A stretch of DNA of 64,000 nucleotides from JBFONV01 sp040779335 (GCA_040779335.1 JBFONV010000005.1:1-64000), one strand, 5' to 3'; positions 43,914 through 53,930 are shown, counted from the first letter of the stretch. Made by a program: numbers and translations. The notes: generated by a model not told the origin, from the sequence alone.

Positions 43914-44918
43914 TTAGGGTTTTGCAATTAAACCGACGGCATCATACACTTTTGCTAAGACTTTGCTCGCTCTTAAAGAGGCTTTCTCAGCGCCATTGCG
44001 CATAACATTATCAAGGAATGCCTGATCTTCACGATATTGATGAAATTTTTGCTGTATTGGCTCTAATAAACTAACCACCGCATCAGCAACATCCCCTTTT
44101 AAATGACCATACATTTTGTCTTCGTATTGCGGCACTAATTGGTCAATGCTCTGCCCCGTTGTACAAGACAACAAAGACAATAGGTTTGATACACCTGGCT
44201 TTTCTTCAACATTAAAATAGATGCGCGCTTGTTCATCTGAATCAGTTACTGCACGTTTTATTTTTTTAGTCAGCTTTTTGGGATCTTCCAATAAACCAAT
44301 GAAATTGCCTGGATTAGTATCGGATTTCGACATTTTTTTGGTCGGCTCTAACAAACTCATAATACGAGCACCAAACTCAGGAATATAAGGCTCTGGAATC
44401 GTAAAAATATCACCGTGCAAATTATTAAAACGTGTTGCAATATCACGCGCTAATTCTAAGTGTTGTTTTTGATCATCGCCAACTGGCACGCGATCGGCCT
44501 GATACAATAATATGTCTGCTGCCATCAACACTGGATAAGTAAATAAACCTGAATTCATATTTGCTTCAGACTTCTGAGATTTATCCTTGTATTGGGTCAT
44601 CCGATTTAATTCACCCATCTGGGTATAGCAATTTAGTATCCAGCTTAATTGGCTATGCTCAGGAACGTGCGACTGAATGAAGATGGTACTTTTGTCCGGA
44701 TCAACACCGCAGGCTAAATAGAGTGCTAAGCCATCTAAAATAGCCTTGCGCAAACTTGCGGGATCAGGACGAACCGTAATCGCATGTTGATCAACCAACA
44801 TGTAATAACATTCATGACTATCTTGCATGTTTACCCATTGACGTAATGCGCCAAGGTAATTACCGATGGTGAGTTCACCTGAAGGCTGACAGCCACTTAA
44901 GACGATAGGTTTAGCCAT
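43914..44918 (-). CDS. trpS: Tryptophanyl-tRNA synthetase
   Basis: A class Ic aminoacyl-tRNA synthetase charging tRNA-Trp. The HIGH-like motif is in SGCQPSGELTIGNYLGAL, and the KMSKSD loop is present (PTKKMSKSDTNPGN). The 334-residue length is standard. It lies 59 bp downstream of rpe on the same strand, as in many gammaproteobacteria, though gph is missing between them. Confidence 0.98.
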   Translation of the reverse strand: MAKPIVLSGCQPSGELTIGNYLGALRQWVNMQDSHECYYMLVDQHAITVRPDPASLRKAILDGLALYLACGVDPDKSTIFIQSHVPEHSQLSWILNCYTQMGELNRMTQYKDKSQKSEANMNSGLFTYPVLMAADILLYQADRVPVGDDQKQHLELARDIATRFNNLHGDIFTIPEPYIPEFGARIMSLLEPTKKMSKSDTNPGNFIGLLEDPKKLTKKIKRAVTDSDEQARIYFNVEEKPGVSNLLSLLSCTTGQSIDQLVPQYEDKMYGHLKGDVADAVVSLLEPIQQKFHQYREDQAFLDNVMRNGAEKASLRASKVLAKVYDAVGLIAKP

Positions 44919-44977
44919 GATTTTCCTTTACTTATTCTTTATAAAATTGCGGACACATAAAATGCCCTAACATTAAA

Positions 44978-45649
44978 TTATTTTACCGCAGCCAACTGAG
45001 TACGCATCTCGTCAATAACCGCTTTATAATCTGGTTGTGAGAAAATAGCTGAACCGGCAACGAACATGTCTGCACCAGCAGCAGCTATTTCGGCAATATT
45101 ATCAACTTTCACACCACCATCTATTTCTAAACGAATATCTCTGCCACTGGCTTTGATTTTTTCTTTCACCAAACGCAGCTTGTCTAAAGTGCTTGGAATA
45201 AATGACTGACCGCCAAATCCAGGGTTTACTGACATCAACAAAATAACATCAAGTTTATCCATAACAAAATCGAGGCAATGCAACGGTGTTGCAGGATTTA
45301 GTACTAGTCCAGCCTTACAGCCATTATCTCTGATCAACTGCAGACTACGGTCAATATGATCACTTGCTTCAGGATGAAAAGTAATAATATCTGCACCCGC
45401 TTTAGCAAATTGAGGGATCAAACTATCAACGGGTTTTACCATTAAATGTACATCGATAGGTGCGGTAATACCATAATCACGTAATGACTGACATATCATC
45501 GGACCAAACGTTAAATTCGGCACAAAATGGTTATCCATTACATCGAAATGGACAACATCTGCGCCAGCAGATAGTACCTTAGCTACGTCATCACCCAAAC
45601 GAGCAAAATCAGCAGAAAGAATTGACGGTGCAATTAAAAAAGAAGACAT
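44978..45649 (-). CDS. rpe: Ribulose-phosphate 3-epimerase
   Basis: Interconverts ribulose 5-phosphate and xylulose 5-phosphate in the pentose phosphate pathway. The family start FLIAPSILSADFARLG, the metal/acid segment VVHFDVMDNHFVPNLTFGP, LMSVNPGFGGQSF and the phosphate loop EIDGGVKVDN are all present. The ATG at 45649 is preferred to a GTG at 45658 because the GGGGTG ribosome site lies at a normal distance. 223 residues. Confidence 0.97.
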   Translation of the reverse strand: MSSFLIAPSILSADFARLGDDVAKVLSAGADVVHFDVMDNHFVPNLTFGPMICQSLRDYGITAPIDVHLMVKPVDSLIPQFAKAGADIITFHPEASDHIDRSLQLIRDNGCKAGLVLNPATPLHCLDFVMDKLDVILLMSVNPGFGGQSFIPSTLDKLRLVKEKIKASGRDIRLEIDGGVKVDNIAEIAAAGADMFVAGSAIFSQPDYKAVIDEMRTQLAAVK

Positions 45650-45957
45650 TACGATCACCCCAGTAAAAAACAGCGCTACTTTATAACAAAAGTGATAATT
45701 TTGCGATCATTCTCTGGTTAATTTTGATTAACAAGACGTTAATTGTCATATAATCAGTACCTCCTTACTTTTGCACGTTTACCCGATATTTCTGCACCAA
45801 AATAATGCGTGAGCATAACTGTATTTTTAACACCAGAAAAACCACAACAAATAACCAATTGAAATATATACAAAATACATAAATATGGGTTACTTAATAT
45901 TACAGGCATTTATATTGCTACTATCTCACTAACAATAAAAACTTAGAGAGAAAAAAT

Positions 45958-46623
45958 ATGAAAAAAGCACTCACTGCAATCGCACTTACCACTGTTTTAA
46001 CGAGCTCAGCATTGTTATCTGGACAAGCTTTTGCTGTCGAAGGATTATCTGCAAACGTTGGTGCCACCAATAACTATTTATGGCGCGGCGTTTCTCAATC
46101 AACTAACGCTGCTGCAATCTCTGGAGGGATTGATTATTCCGCCGAGTCAGGATTTTATATCGGCACTTGGGTGTCAAATGCTGACTGGGCTGATGAAATG
46201 ACTTATGAGATGGACATCTACGGTGGCTTCTCAGGGGATCTCGGAGAAGGGTTTGGTTACGATGTTGGTTATATCTACTATGCCTATGATAGTGATGCTA
46301 ACTCTGATTTTAATGAAGTTTATGCAAGTATTTCATACGATGCCTTCAGTGTAACTTATTTTACGCTCATCGATTCAGACGCCGGTGGTGACTTTGGTGA
46401 TGATAGCTATATATCAGCAGACGCTGAATTTGAAGTCAGCAAAGATTTAAGCCTAGGCTTACACATTGGTCGCTATGACTTCGACGCTGGTGGTGATTAT
46501 ACTGATTATGGTGTTAGCCTAAGCAAGGACGGCTTTACCTTTACGGTATCAGATACTGATATTGATGGTGCTGATGGCGATGTTAACTTTATTATTTCCT
46601 ATTCACTAGATTTTGACCTTTAG
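45958..46623 (+). CDS. TorF-family putative porin (Gcw_chp, TIGR02001 type)
   Basis: A 221-residue outer-membrane beta-barrel candidate. Its signal peptide ends ...LSGQAFA. The mature start LSANVGATNNYLWRGVSQSTNAAAISGGIDY is the signature of the TIGR02001/TorF family, followed by alternating short strands rich in Tyr, Asp and Gly and a C-terminal strand ISYSLDFDL. The protein is unusually acidic. The ribosome site GAGAGA precedes the ATG. It is monocistronic, ends in a terminator, and lies between rpe and dam. Confidence 0.9.
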   Translation: MKKALTAIALTTVLTSSALLSGQAFAVEGLSANVGATNNYLWRGVSQSTNAAAISGGIDYSAESGFYIGTWVSNADWADEMTYEMDIYGGFSGDLGEGFGYDVGYIYYAYDSDANSDFNEVYASISYDAFSVTYFTLIDSDAGGDFGDDSYISADAEFEVSKDLSLGLHIGRYDFDAGGDYTDYGVSLSKDGFTFTVSDTDIDGADGDVNFIISYSLDFDL

Positions 46624-46651
46624 TTCTATCTAATCTAGAGATCATCACATT

Positions 46652-46686
46652 AAAGCCTGAAATAGCAATATTTCGGGCTTTTTACT
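46652..46686 (+). terminator. Terminator after the TorF-like porin gene
   Basis: A 13-base stem AAAGCCTGAAATA / TATTTCGGGCTTT (one G-T type mismatch) with a GCAA loop, followed by further T residues. Confidence 0.88.
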
Positions 46687-46781
46687 TTATAACACATAGT
46701 TTCCCTGAACTTTTTGAATTTCTGATACTCGGAGGTTAAAATACGTAAGACTTCGTAAATACCTATATGGATATCGGTTTA

Positions 46782-47066
46782 ATGAAAAACGTTAACAATA
46801 GTGTTAAAAAAAGAAATGTCTATTTAATGCTTGCCACCTTAATAATGTTAACCAGTGCTTCTGACAATCATAAGCAACGTAGTTGCTTATTACTTGACAG
46901 TCGACTTTATAATCAACAAACTCAAATATGTAAAGGGGACTATCTGGCGAACAGGAATTGGTTTGCTTGGATTATGGGTGGCAGTCGTTCTCCTCATTTT
47001 CACTTTTTAGATTTAGTGGAGCTGCTCCACTCTAAAAATAATATTAACCCGAGTATTGATAAATAA
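46782..47066 (+). CDS. Hypothetical small exported or membrane protein
   Basis: A 94-residue frame, not recognised. It has one hydrophobic segment near the N-terminus (NVYLMLATLIMLTSAS) that could be a signal or anchor, two cysteines (RSCLLL, QICKGDY), and a Trp/aromatic-rich C-terminal part. The ATG at 46782 is preferred over 46767 only because it starts close to the hydrophobic segment; ribosome sites are weak. It ends 7 bp before the DUF2970 gene, which supports it as part of a two-gene unit. Confidence 0.55.
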   Translation: MKNVNNSVKKRNVYLMLATLIMLTSASDNHKQRSCLLLDSRLYNQQTQICKGDYLANRNWFAWIMGGSRSPHFHFLDLVELLHSKNNINPSIDK

Positions 47067-47073
47067 TAAGCCT

Positions 47074-47262
47074 ATGATTAAATTTACAGACACTATGAAA
47101 AGTATCGGTGCAGCGTTTTTAGGAGTGCAAAGCGATAAAAATCGACAACGTGATTTTAGCGAAGGAAAATTCAGTCATTTTGTCATCGGCGGAATAATTG
47201 GAGTAATATTGTTTATTGCGCTATTGGTCAGTATCGTTTCAGTGATATTACCGGCTAACTAA
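47074..47262 (+). CDS. DUF2970-like single-pass membrane protein
   Basis: A 62-residue protein: a soluble N-terminal part with SIGAAFLGVQSDKNRQRDFSEG, followed by one membrane segment (FVIGGIIGVILFIALLVSIVSVIL). The AAFLGVQSxKNRxRDF pattern matches the DUF2970 family as I know it. The ATG at 47074 fits the family start better than a TTG at 47056. The stop overlaps the convergent dam gene end by 4 bp. Confidence 0.8.
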   Translation: MIKFTDTMKSIGAAFLGVQSDKNRQRDFSEGKFSHFVIGGIIGVILFIALLVSIVSVILPAN

Positions 47263-48089
47263 CTTTCATCTTTATAAAGCGCGAGTAATTCGGCTACTTT
47301 TTTCCGACCGTTACCTTTTTGGCTAATTGTTCTAGCAACCTTAATAGACGATTTCATTTCATTGGCATGCTCATAAATTTTTCTCGTCCAAATGGTATCG
47401 TGATTACTAATTAAGACCGATATGTTATCCGAAGTGGTAACTTCTTCCGCTGCATTGGCCAAATCAGCTTGTTCATCTAAACCAAAGCCATTGCCTGCGT
47501 AACTGGTAAAACTGGCAGTTTTACTTAATGGGACATACGGAGGATCGCAATAGATCACATCTCCCGACTTGGCTCTAGCAAAAGTCGCTCGATATCCTTC
47601 ACAGACAAAAGTCGCTTTTTGGGCTTTGTCAGCAAAATAATTTAATTCTTCTTCTGGAAAGTATGGACGTTTATATTTGCCAAAAGGCACATTGTAACCA
47701 CCAGACTTGTTATATCGACACAGGCCATTGTAGCCATGACGGTTTAAATACAAGAATAATAATGAACGATAATAGGTGTCTTTCGATTGATTGAAATCGG
47801 CTCTTAGTTGGTAATACGCATCAGACTGATTATTGGACGATGAAAATATTTTTCGAGCATCTACGATAAATTGCTCAGGTTTACTTTGCAATATTTTGTA
47901 TAAATTGATCAAGTCTTGGTTAATATCATTGAGCAGATATTCTGAGTAATCGGTATTTAAGAATACCGATCCTGCGCCAGCAAATGGCTCAATGAGACGT
48001 TCACCTTCAGGCAACATTTTTCTAATAACATCGCTAAGACCGTATTTACCACCAGCCCACTTAAGAAATGCTCGATGCTTTTTTATCAT
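47259..48089 (-). CDS. dam: DNA adenine methylase (GATC)
   Basis: Dam methylates adenine in GATC and directs mismatch repair and replication timing. The family motifs are FLKWAGGKYGL, the SAM loop IEPFAGAGSVFLNTD, and the catalytic DPPY (CDPPYVPLSKTASFTSY). The 276-residue length matches Dam. It lies 67 bp downstream of damX in the conserved aroK-aroB-damX-dam order. Confidence 0.97.
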   Translation of the reverse strand: MIKKHRAFLKWAGGKYGLSDVIRKMLPEGERLIEPFAGAGSVFLNTDYSEYLLNDINQDLINLYKILQSKPEQFIVDARKIFSSSNNQSDAYYQLRADFNQSKDTYYRSLLFLYLNRHGYNGLCRYNKSGGYNVPFGKYKRPYFPEEELNYFADKAQKATFVCEGYRATFARAKSGDVIYCDPPYVPLSKTASFTSYAGNGFGLDEQADLANAAEEVTTSDNISVLISNHDTIWTRKIYEHANEMKSSIKVARTISQKGNGRKKVAELLALYKDES

Positions 48090-48156
48090 TCCGCCTGATT
48101 GCCCTGAATTGAAGTAACTCTTTTTATAGAAGCGGAATTGTAGCCTTTATTACGGC

Positions 48157-49548
48157 TTATTGGGAGCCTTGAAGTGCATTGATTTCACTAATAATCATGC
48201 TAACAGGTTTTACCCACGGCTCACGCTTCAACATCTTCGAAGAAAGTGACGTTATTTTCATCTCTGCTTGCGCGCGGGTAGCAAATATTTCCGAGGTCAG
48301 CACAAATAACGGACTATCACCAAGCAATCGTTGATACTGATGGTACTCAAGCTTGCTATGATCACGCGCAAACTCGGCTACAACTTCTTGCTGACGTATA
48401 CCTGCATACTGAACCACATATCCACTAGGGTTTTGTTGGTAGTAAGCTATACCATGATTGGATTTTTCAGTGTTAACCATAGACCCATCCATCTCTGATT
48501 CTTCAGTGAGGATTTGGTTTGATGATTGATTATTAGGTTTAGCTTGAAGTGTTTCAGCTTGCTTGGTTATACCATCGGCATTATCGCCATACATAGCGAT
48601 AGCATTCACAATATCAATTGGCGACGCTGGACCCGTTGTAATTTTCAACCCCATCTGTAGATCTTGTTCATTAGGTAATAACTCGCCAAGAAGCGAAGCA
48701 TAAACTTCATCTGTAGAGGCTATATTATTAACACTTATATTAGCTTCGCCTTGATCTAAAGCCATTGACTCGACCGATTCACTATTATCTAATATATCTG
48801 TTGAGGTAACCAAAGCATTACTTGCTTGAGTTGTTTGGCTTGTTTTATCTGTCAGCGCGCTAAAACTTAGCACATCTCGCTGATATAGTGCCACTAGTGT
48901 CGAAGCCAATAAACAGCTAAAGACAAAGATACTAAGTAATATTTTTTTTCCAAAGGTGAAATTGAAAAAAGAACTCGGTGCTTTAAATATCTTGGAATTA
49001 ATTGCAATAAGTTGTCCCGATTGAGCTGATAGGATAGATAGTTTTTTATCAAATAGCACGGTGTTATCCGCCGGTATACTTCCTGCACCATAAGTACCAA
49101 GCATCAACACACTAATCTCATAGTTAGCCTTTTTGGCAATTTCAGCTAATTGACAAAGTTCATGCATTACTTGCAGTGAAAGCAAATGTGCATGCTCAAC
49201 AACGATACTGATTTTATCATTATCTTGTTGCGCTAGATTTATAAGGGTAACGGCGAGTGATTGCTCTGGGTCAAAAAGACTATTGCCAAATAGTTGTTCA
49301 ACAATCCGGCATCTTATTTGAATATTATTTAGCTTTGATGAAATAGATACAAATGCTGCATTTTGAGATTCTGGTAAGGCTGCAAGGTATTGACTACCAA
49401 CTAAGGAATAATGCTTAGCTTCTTGATCAACAACCAAAACGGCATGTTTTGAGAACCGCAGAATATAGTCAACGCGTGCATTGGTGCTAATTTGCGTGAC
49501 GTCTGAGTCATCTGTAGAAGAATCAATAGAATGCGCTATGGCTGACAT
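48157..49548 (-). CDS. damX: SPOR-domain cell-division protein DamX
   Basis: A 463-residue single-pass membrane protein. The N-terminal roughly 200 residues resemble an ATPase-like (ExeA-type) domain without a visible Walker A loop. A membrane helix follows (ILLSIFVFSCLLASTLVALYQ), then a low-complexity linker, then a C-terminal SPOR domain (GYVVQYAGIRQQ to the end). SPOR domains bind denuded peptidoglycan at the septum. Its place between aroB and dam identifies it; sequence outside the SPOR domain is poorly conserved. Confidence 0.9.
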   Translation of the reverse strand: MSAIAHSIDSSTDDSDVTQISTNARVDYILRFSKHAVLVVDQEAKHYSLVGSQYLAALPESQNAAFVSISSKLNNIQIRCRIVEQLFGNSLFDPEQSLAVTLINLAQQDNDKISIVVEHAHLLSLQVMHELCQLAEIAKKANYEISVLMLGTYGAGSIPADNTVLFDKKLSILSAQSGQLIAINSKIFKAPSSFFNFTFGKKILLSIFVFSCLLASTLVALYQRDVLSFSALTDKTSQTTQASNALVTSTDILDNSESVESMALDQGEANISVNNIASTDEVYASLLGELLPNEQDLQMGLKITTGPASPIDIVNAIAMYGDNADGITKQAETLQAKPNNQSSNQILTEESEMDGSMVNTEKSNHGIAYYQQNPSGYVVQYAGIRQQEVVAEFARDHSKLEYHQYQRLLGDSPLFVLTSEIFATRAQAEMKITSLSSKMLKREPWVKPVSMIISEINALQGSQ

Positions 49549-49600
49549 TTTTCACCTTTCTGTACTACTGATCACGATAATATCTATCGTAATAAATTAT

Positions 49601-50665
49601 TTACAGAATTTGCTGAAGTATGTCCTCTGAAACATCATCTCTGATCTGTGATTTACCAATAGCTGTCGGAACGATAAATCTCAATAAGCCTGCGAGATTT
49701 TTTTTATCACGGCGCATGTGGGACATAAACTCTTCGAAACCCATATTTACCGGTGCTGTTGTTGGCAAATCAAATACTTCGATCAATGACTCTATGCGAC
49801 GAAGATCTGACACTTCTAGCAAATTCATTGCTACTGCTAGTTTAGCAGCAAGTACCATGCCAGTAGCGACAGCCTCACCATGAAGCCATTTACCATACCC
49901 TTGCTCTGCCTCAATAGCATGCCCAAAAGTATGACCAAGATTTAATAGCGCACGAATGCCGCCTTCTTTTTCATCCGTCGCGACAATATCTGCTTTACAC
50001 TGACAACACTGTTCGATCATCTGAGCAAGTATACTTTTATCGCCTTGCTTAATTTTATCGGTATTGGCTTCTAACCAAGTAAAAAATTCATAATCGCCGA
50101 GGATACCGTACTTAATCACCTCGGCCATTCCCGCGTTAAATTCTCTGGCAGGTAATGTTTTCAAACTATCAAGATCAATGAATACGGCTTTAGGTTGATA
50201 AAAAGCCCCAACCATATTTTTTCCTAAAGGATGATTAATCGCCGTCTTACCACCGACAGAAGAGTCTACTTGAGAAAGTAAAGTTGTCGGAACTTGAATA
50301 AAGTCTATGCCACGTTGATAGCATGCTGCGGCAAAGCCGGTAATATCACCAATAACGCCACCGCCAAGAGCAATTAACGTGGTATCTCTACCATGATTGT
50401 TTGCTAATAGATGTGACATTATTTTGTCAAAATTTGCTAGGCTTTTTTCGGCTTCACCGTCAGGTAATATAACTTCGTCGACCTGATAACCAGCTAAGGA
50501 TTCTTTTAATTGCTCCGCATATAGAGGGTGAACAATATTATTAGAAACTAGACAAATACGCTTACTGCGAATGTGACGAGACAACAGGTTATTATGATTT
50601 AATAACCCACTGTCAATGTAGATAGGGTAACTGCGATCACCAAGCTCAACGCGAAGAACGGCCAT
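49601..50665 (-). CDS. aroB: 3-dehydroquinate synthase
   Basis: The second shikimate-pathway enzyme, NAD- and metal-dependent. Recognised from the NAD site LIALGGGVIGDITGFAAACYQRG, VPTTLLSQVDSSVGGKTAIN, and the metal ligands in LNLGHTFGHAIE and WLHGEAVATGM. 354 residues, standard length. It follows aroK by 3 bp. Confidence 0.98.
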   Translation of the reverse strand: MAVLRVELGDRSYPIYIDSGLLNHNNLLSRHIRSKRICLVSNNIVHPLYAEQLKESLAGYQVDEVILPDGEAEKSLANFDKIMSHLLANNHGRDTTLIALGGGVIGDITGFAAACYQRGIDFIQVPTTLLSQVDSSVGGKTAINHPLGKNMVGAFYQPKAVFIDLDSLKTLPAREFNAGMAEVIKYGILGDYEFFTWLEANTDKIKQGDKSILAQMIEQCCQCKADIVATDEKEGGIRALLNLGHTFGHAIEAEQGYGKWLHGEAVATGMVLAAKLAVAMNLLEVSDLRRIESLIEVFDLPTTAPVNMGFEEFMSHMRRDKKNLAGLLRFIVPTAIGKSQIRDDVSEDILQQIL

Positions 50666-50668
50666 CGC

Positions 50669-51187
50669 TTAAAAGTCGAGTCGTTCTACGATTTTATTAG
50701 CGACAACTTTTGCGCTTTGATCATCAGTTTGAACGATAACGTCAGCAATTTCTTCGTATAAAGGATTACGCTCAACAGCAAGCTTTTCCAATACCGAGCG
50801 AGGCTCTTCTGAGGTTTGCAGCAAAGGACGACGACGATCTCTTTGAGTACGAGCTACTTGCTTATCAATGGTTGTTTCAAGATAGACAACTATGCCACGA
50901 GCTGATAAACGGTTTCGTACTTGATTACTAATCACCGAGCCTCCACCAGTCGCCAAGACTATGCCCTGCTTTTCTGTTAGATCGTCAATTACAGATTCTT
51001 CTCTTTTACGAAAACCTTCTTCGCCTTCCAGATCGAAAACCCACGCGATGTCGGCACCAGTACGACGTTCAATTTCCTGATCGGAATCAAAAAACTCTAA
51101 ATGCAGCTTATCTGCTAATTCTCTACCAATGGTGCTTTTGCCTGCGCCCATAGGGCCTACAAGGAAAATGTTACGTTTTTCTGCCAT
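50669..51187 (-). CDS. aroK: Shikimate kinase I
   Basis: Phosphorylates shikimate at the 3-hydroxyl. Walker A is LVGPMGAGKSTIGRELA; DSDQEIERRTG is the substrate-binding acidic segment, GIVLATGGGSVI the third motif, and RDRRRPLL the lid. 172 residues, as in AroK. It heads the aroK-aroB-damX-dam block; a short gap with a hairpin separates it from pilQ. Confidence 0.98.
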   Translation of the reverse strand: MAEKRNIFLVGPMGAGKSTIGRELADKLHLEFFDSDQEIERRTGADIAWVFDLEGEEGFRKREESVIDDLTEKQGIVLATGGGSVISNQVRNRLSARGIVVYLETTIDKQVARTQRDRRRPLLQTSEEPRSVLEKLAVERNPLYEEIADVIVQTDDQSAKVVANKIVERLDF

Positions 51188-51292
51188 TAGACTAACTTAA
51201 ACTCGTTTAATTAATTACGGTTAACAGGTAAGAGGGCGCTCCCTCGAAAATTTTAAGGGCGTAATTATCGCAATTCTTATGGGTAAATTGCA

Positions 51293-51322
51293 AGTAAGTG
51301 GCGTGAAAAGACGCCACTTACT
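51293..51322 (-). terminator. Hairpin after pilQ
   Basis: A 12-bp perfect stem AGTAAGTGGCGT / ACGCCACTTACT with a six-base loop lies just past the pilQ stop. No strong T-run follows, so it may be an imperfect terminator or an RNA-stabilising hairpin between pilQ and aroK. Confidence 0.6.
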
Positions 51323-51333
51323 GACAAATTTAA

Positions 51334-53391
51334 TTAAAAACGCTCAGTAACGATACGTGGTGTGACAAAAATTAGTAGTTCTTTCTTCTCATTAAAGTTA
51401 TTACTGTTCCTAAACAACCAGCCAAAATAAGGAATATCACCCAAAACTGGCACCTTAGATACTGTACTGATAATAGACTGTTGATATATGCCACCTAAAA
51501 CAATGGTTTCACCATTATTCACCAGCACTTGTGTACCAATTCTCTGTGTATCTATCGCAGGTGCTTGCCCATTTGATACATCAGAAACCGTATCTTGAGT
51601 AACCACTAGGTCTAAGATAATTCGATCATCTGGTGTTATGTGTGGTGTTACTGTTAGGCTTAGTACTGCTTTTTTGAACTGAGTTGCTGTTGCACCGCTT
51701 GAAGCCGCTTCTTGATACGGTATTTCAACACCTTGTTCTATATAAGCTTCTTTTTGGTTCGAAGTAGTGATACGCGGACTCGCTATAATCTCACCTTTAT
51801 TTTCTTTTTCAAGCGCACTTAACTCAAGATCAAGAATAGTGCCGTCCGCTAGTCTGGCCACTTGAAATGCGAGACTCCCCGCACTCGCACTGGCAGGAAG
51901 ATTGACATTTAAACGATCACCAATGGCAGGTATTACTCCACCTGCTGCTGAATCAGCTCCTGTTAGAGAACCAGATGTCGCAAATTCTCCATCGGTATCT
52001 GTCACTCCCCAGCGAATACCCAACTCTTCATTGATATTGTCTTTCACTGTAACCATACGAGCTTCGATCACAACCTGACGAATTGGAATATCAAGTACAT
52101 TAACCATACGTTTAATGTCTTCGATACTTTTCGCGGTATCACGAATCAACAATGTATTGGTGCGCTCATCCACGCTAACGCTACCACGTGGCGACAGTAT
52201 GCTGTTTTCTTCATTCTTAATTAGATTGGCAAATTCAGCGGCTTTGGCGTAGTTAACTTGGACATATTCAGAATAAAGCGGAGCAAGTTCGTCAACTTGT
52301 TGTCTAGCTTGTAAGTCTCTGGCTTCACGTGCTGCCAATTCATCGCTCGGCGCTACCATCAAGATATTGCCTTCCATACGTTTATCAAGCCCTTTAACTT
52401 TCAGGATAATATCCAGCGCTTGGTCCCAAGGCACACCATCTAAACGTAAGGTAATATTACCATTAACTGTGTCGCTGGTGACTAAATTGAAACCATTGTA
52501 ATCAGCAATGATTTGCAGAACAGTACGGACAGGAATGTCTTGGAAGTTTAATGAAATTGCACGCCCAGAAAAATCTTCTGAATCACCTAAATACCCAGGA
52601 ACCTCCTCTTTCTCAGTAACAATCAAAGAAAAAACATTATTCTGTTGCTGATGTTTAAAAGTAAAGTCACTGGTAATATCAACAACTAATCTCGCATTTC
52701 TTCCTTCTCTAAAGGTTTCTATGCCGCTGACAATAGTACCAAAATCAGTCACGTCCAGCTTATACAGCAAATCTTCAATTATTTGGGTATTGTGAAATTC
52801 AATATAAAGCTTACCCAATTTATTACTAACATCTACTGCCACCATACTGTCATCTAAATAAACAAACAATTGTGCTTCATTTGCTTGACCACGCCTAAAG
52901 TCCACCGATTGAATATTATTTATAAACTCTCCGCCAAGGGGACTAATTTTAGCCACGGGTGAATCAGGTAAGCCTTTATTTAATGTTAATGTAAATTCGT
53001 TTTCACTTTGACTAATGTCAAAAATAGACAATTTATCTAAGTTAACCGTAGCAACAACTTTTCCCGCTAGCTTTTGTACCGTCACATTTTCTACACCCGC
53101 GTGTGACACTAAAACATTAGAAAGATTTTGCTCAAATGAGTCCGCTTCAAAAGTAATATCGATGCGTGCCGGATTCATTGTTGTTTTAACTGCAGGCTGC
53201 ACTGTTATCGTCTCAGAGAACGAGAAGACTAATTCTATCTCATCATTTTGCATTGTATTATACTGCATGCCAGTCAAACTTGCCGACCAGGTAACAGTAG
53301 AAAATAAACACAAAAACAACGATGTGAACACCTTCACTCTGGTGCAACAGGTAAATAATTTATAATTTTTTATCGTTTTAAATAGCAACAT
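51334..53391 (-). CDS. pilQ: Type IV pilus secretin PilQ
   Basis: Forms the outer-membrane secretin channel for type IV pili. A signal peptide (about 20-37, ending VTWSA) is followed by two AMIN domains (about 40-250), an STN/N0 domain (LNFQDIPVRTVLQIIADYNGFNLV), an N1 repeat, and the secretin domain closing with KVPVLGDIPYFGWLFRN and ELLIFVTPRIV. 685 residues. Its ATG overlaps the pilP stop by one base. Last gene of pilMNOPQ. Confidence 0.97.
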   Translation of the reverse strand: MLLFKTIKNYKLFTCCTRVKVFTSLFLCLFSTVTWSASLTGMQYNTMQNDEIELVFSFSETITVQPAVKTTMNPARIDITFEADSFEQNLSNVLVSHAGVENVTVQKLAGKVVATVNLDKLSIFDISQSENEFTLTLNKGLPDSPVAKISPLGGEFINNIQSVDFRRGQANEAQLFVYLDDSMVAVDVSNKLGKLYIEFHNTQIIEDLLYKLDVTDFGTIVSGIETFREGRNARLVVDITSDFTFKHQQQNNVFSLIVTEKEEVPGYLGDSEDFSGRAISLNFQDIPVRTVLQIIADYNGFNLVTSDTVNGNITLRLDGVPWDQALDIILKVKGLDKRMEGNILMVAPSDELAAREARDLQARQQVDELAPLYSEYVQVNYAKAAEFANLIKNEENSILSPRGSVSVDERTNTLLIRDTAKSIEDIKRMVNVLDIPIRQVVIEARMVTVKDNINEELGIRWGVTDTDGEFATSGSLTGADSAAGGVIPAIGDRLNVNLPASASAGSLAFQVARLADGTILDLELSALEKENKGEIIASPRITTSNQKEAYIEQGVEIPYQEAASSGATATQFKKAVLSLTVTPHITPDDRIILDLVVTQDTVSDVSNGQAPAIDTQRIGTQVLVNNGETIVLGGIYQQSIISTVSKVPVLGDIPYFGWLFRNSNNFNEKKELLIFVTPRIVTERF

Positions 53392-53930
53392 TATTTCCTT
53401 TGCCCCTCTGTATCCGATTTAACCATAGAGATAGTTGTTTCTCGCTCTACCCAACAACCAGCACCATCGGGAATTAATTCCACCACTTTAACATTTTCCT
53501 GATTTACGGCCACAATTCGGCCATTGTATAGTCCCACATATCCATCAACAGCAACGCGATGTAATGTTCCATCTGAAGCTTCAACAAGCGCCCACGTTAT
53601 TCCTAGCTCTCCTAATGTCCCTCTCATCGTAAGATCACTCAAAGCAAACTTCTCAAGAGGCTGTTTACGACGACGAGGATCCGGGCTTAAACACCCCGAC
53701 ATTTGCTGCATTTTTTCCTGTATCGCTTCTGGCTTAGGAGCAACAAATGGACTACGTAAGGTCTGCGCAGAATAATCAAAATGATTAAACTCTGGCACGG
53801 CAGGCATTGGATCAATATAGCTCGTAGTATTCGCCTGAACCTTTGCTATATGAGCCTTCAATTCCGTCGTATCATCAAAACATCCCGACAACACCGCACC
53901 CAACGCAACTAACAAGACTAATTTTTTCAT
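53391..53930 (-). CDS. pilP: Type IV pilus lipoprotein PilP
   Basis: A 179-residue inner-membrane lipoprotein (LVALGAVLSGC lipobox) linking PilNO to PilQ. The C-terminal beta domain shows LTMRGTLGELGITWALVEA and GRIVAVNQENVKVVELIPDG. It overlaps pilO by 4 bp. Confidence 0.95.
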   Translation of the reverse strand: MKKLVLLVALGAVLSGCFDDTTELKAHIAKVQANTTSYIDPMPAVPEFNHFDYSAQTLRSPFVAPKPEAIQEKMQQMSGCLSPDPRRRKQPLEKFALSDLTMRGTLGELGITWALVEASDGTLHRVAVDGYVGLYNGRIVAVNQENVKVVELIPDGAGCWVERETTISMVKSDTEGQRK

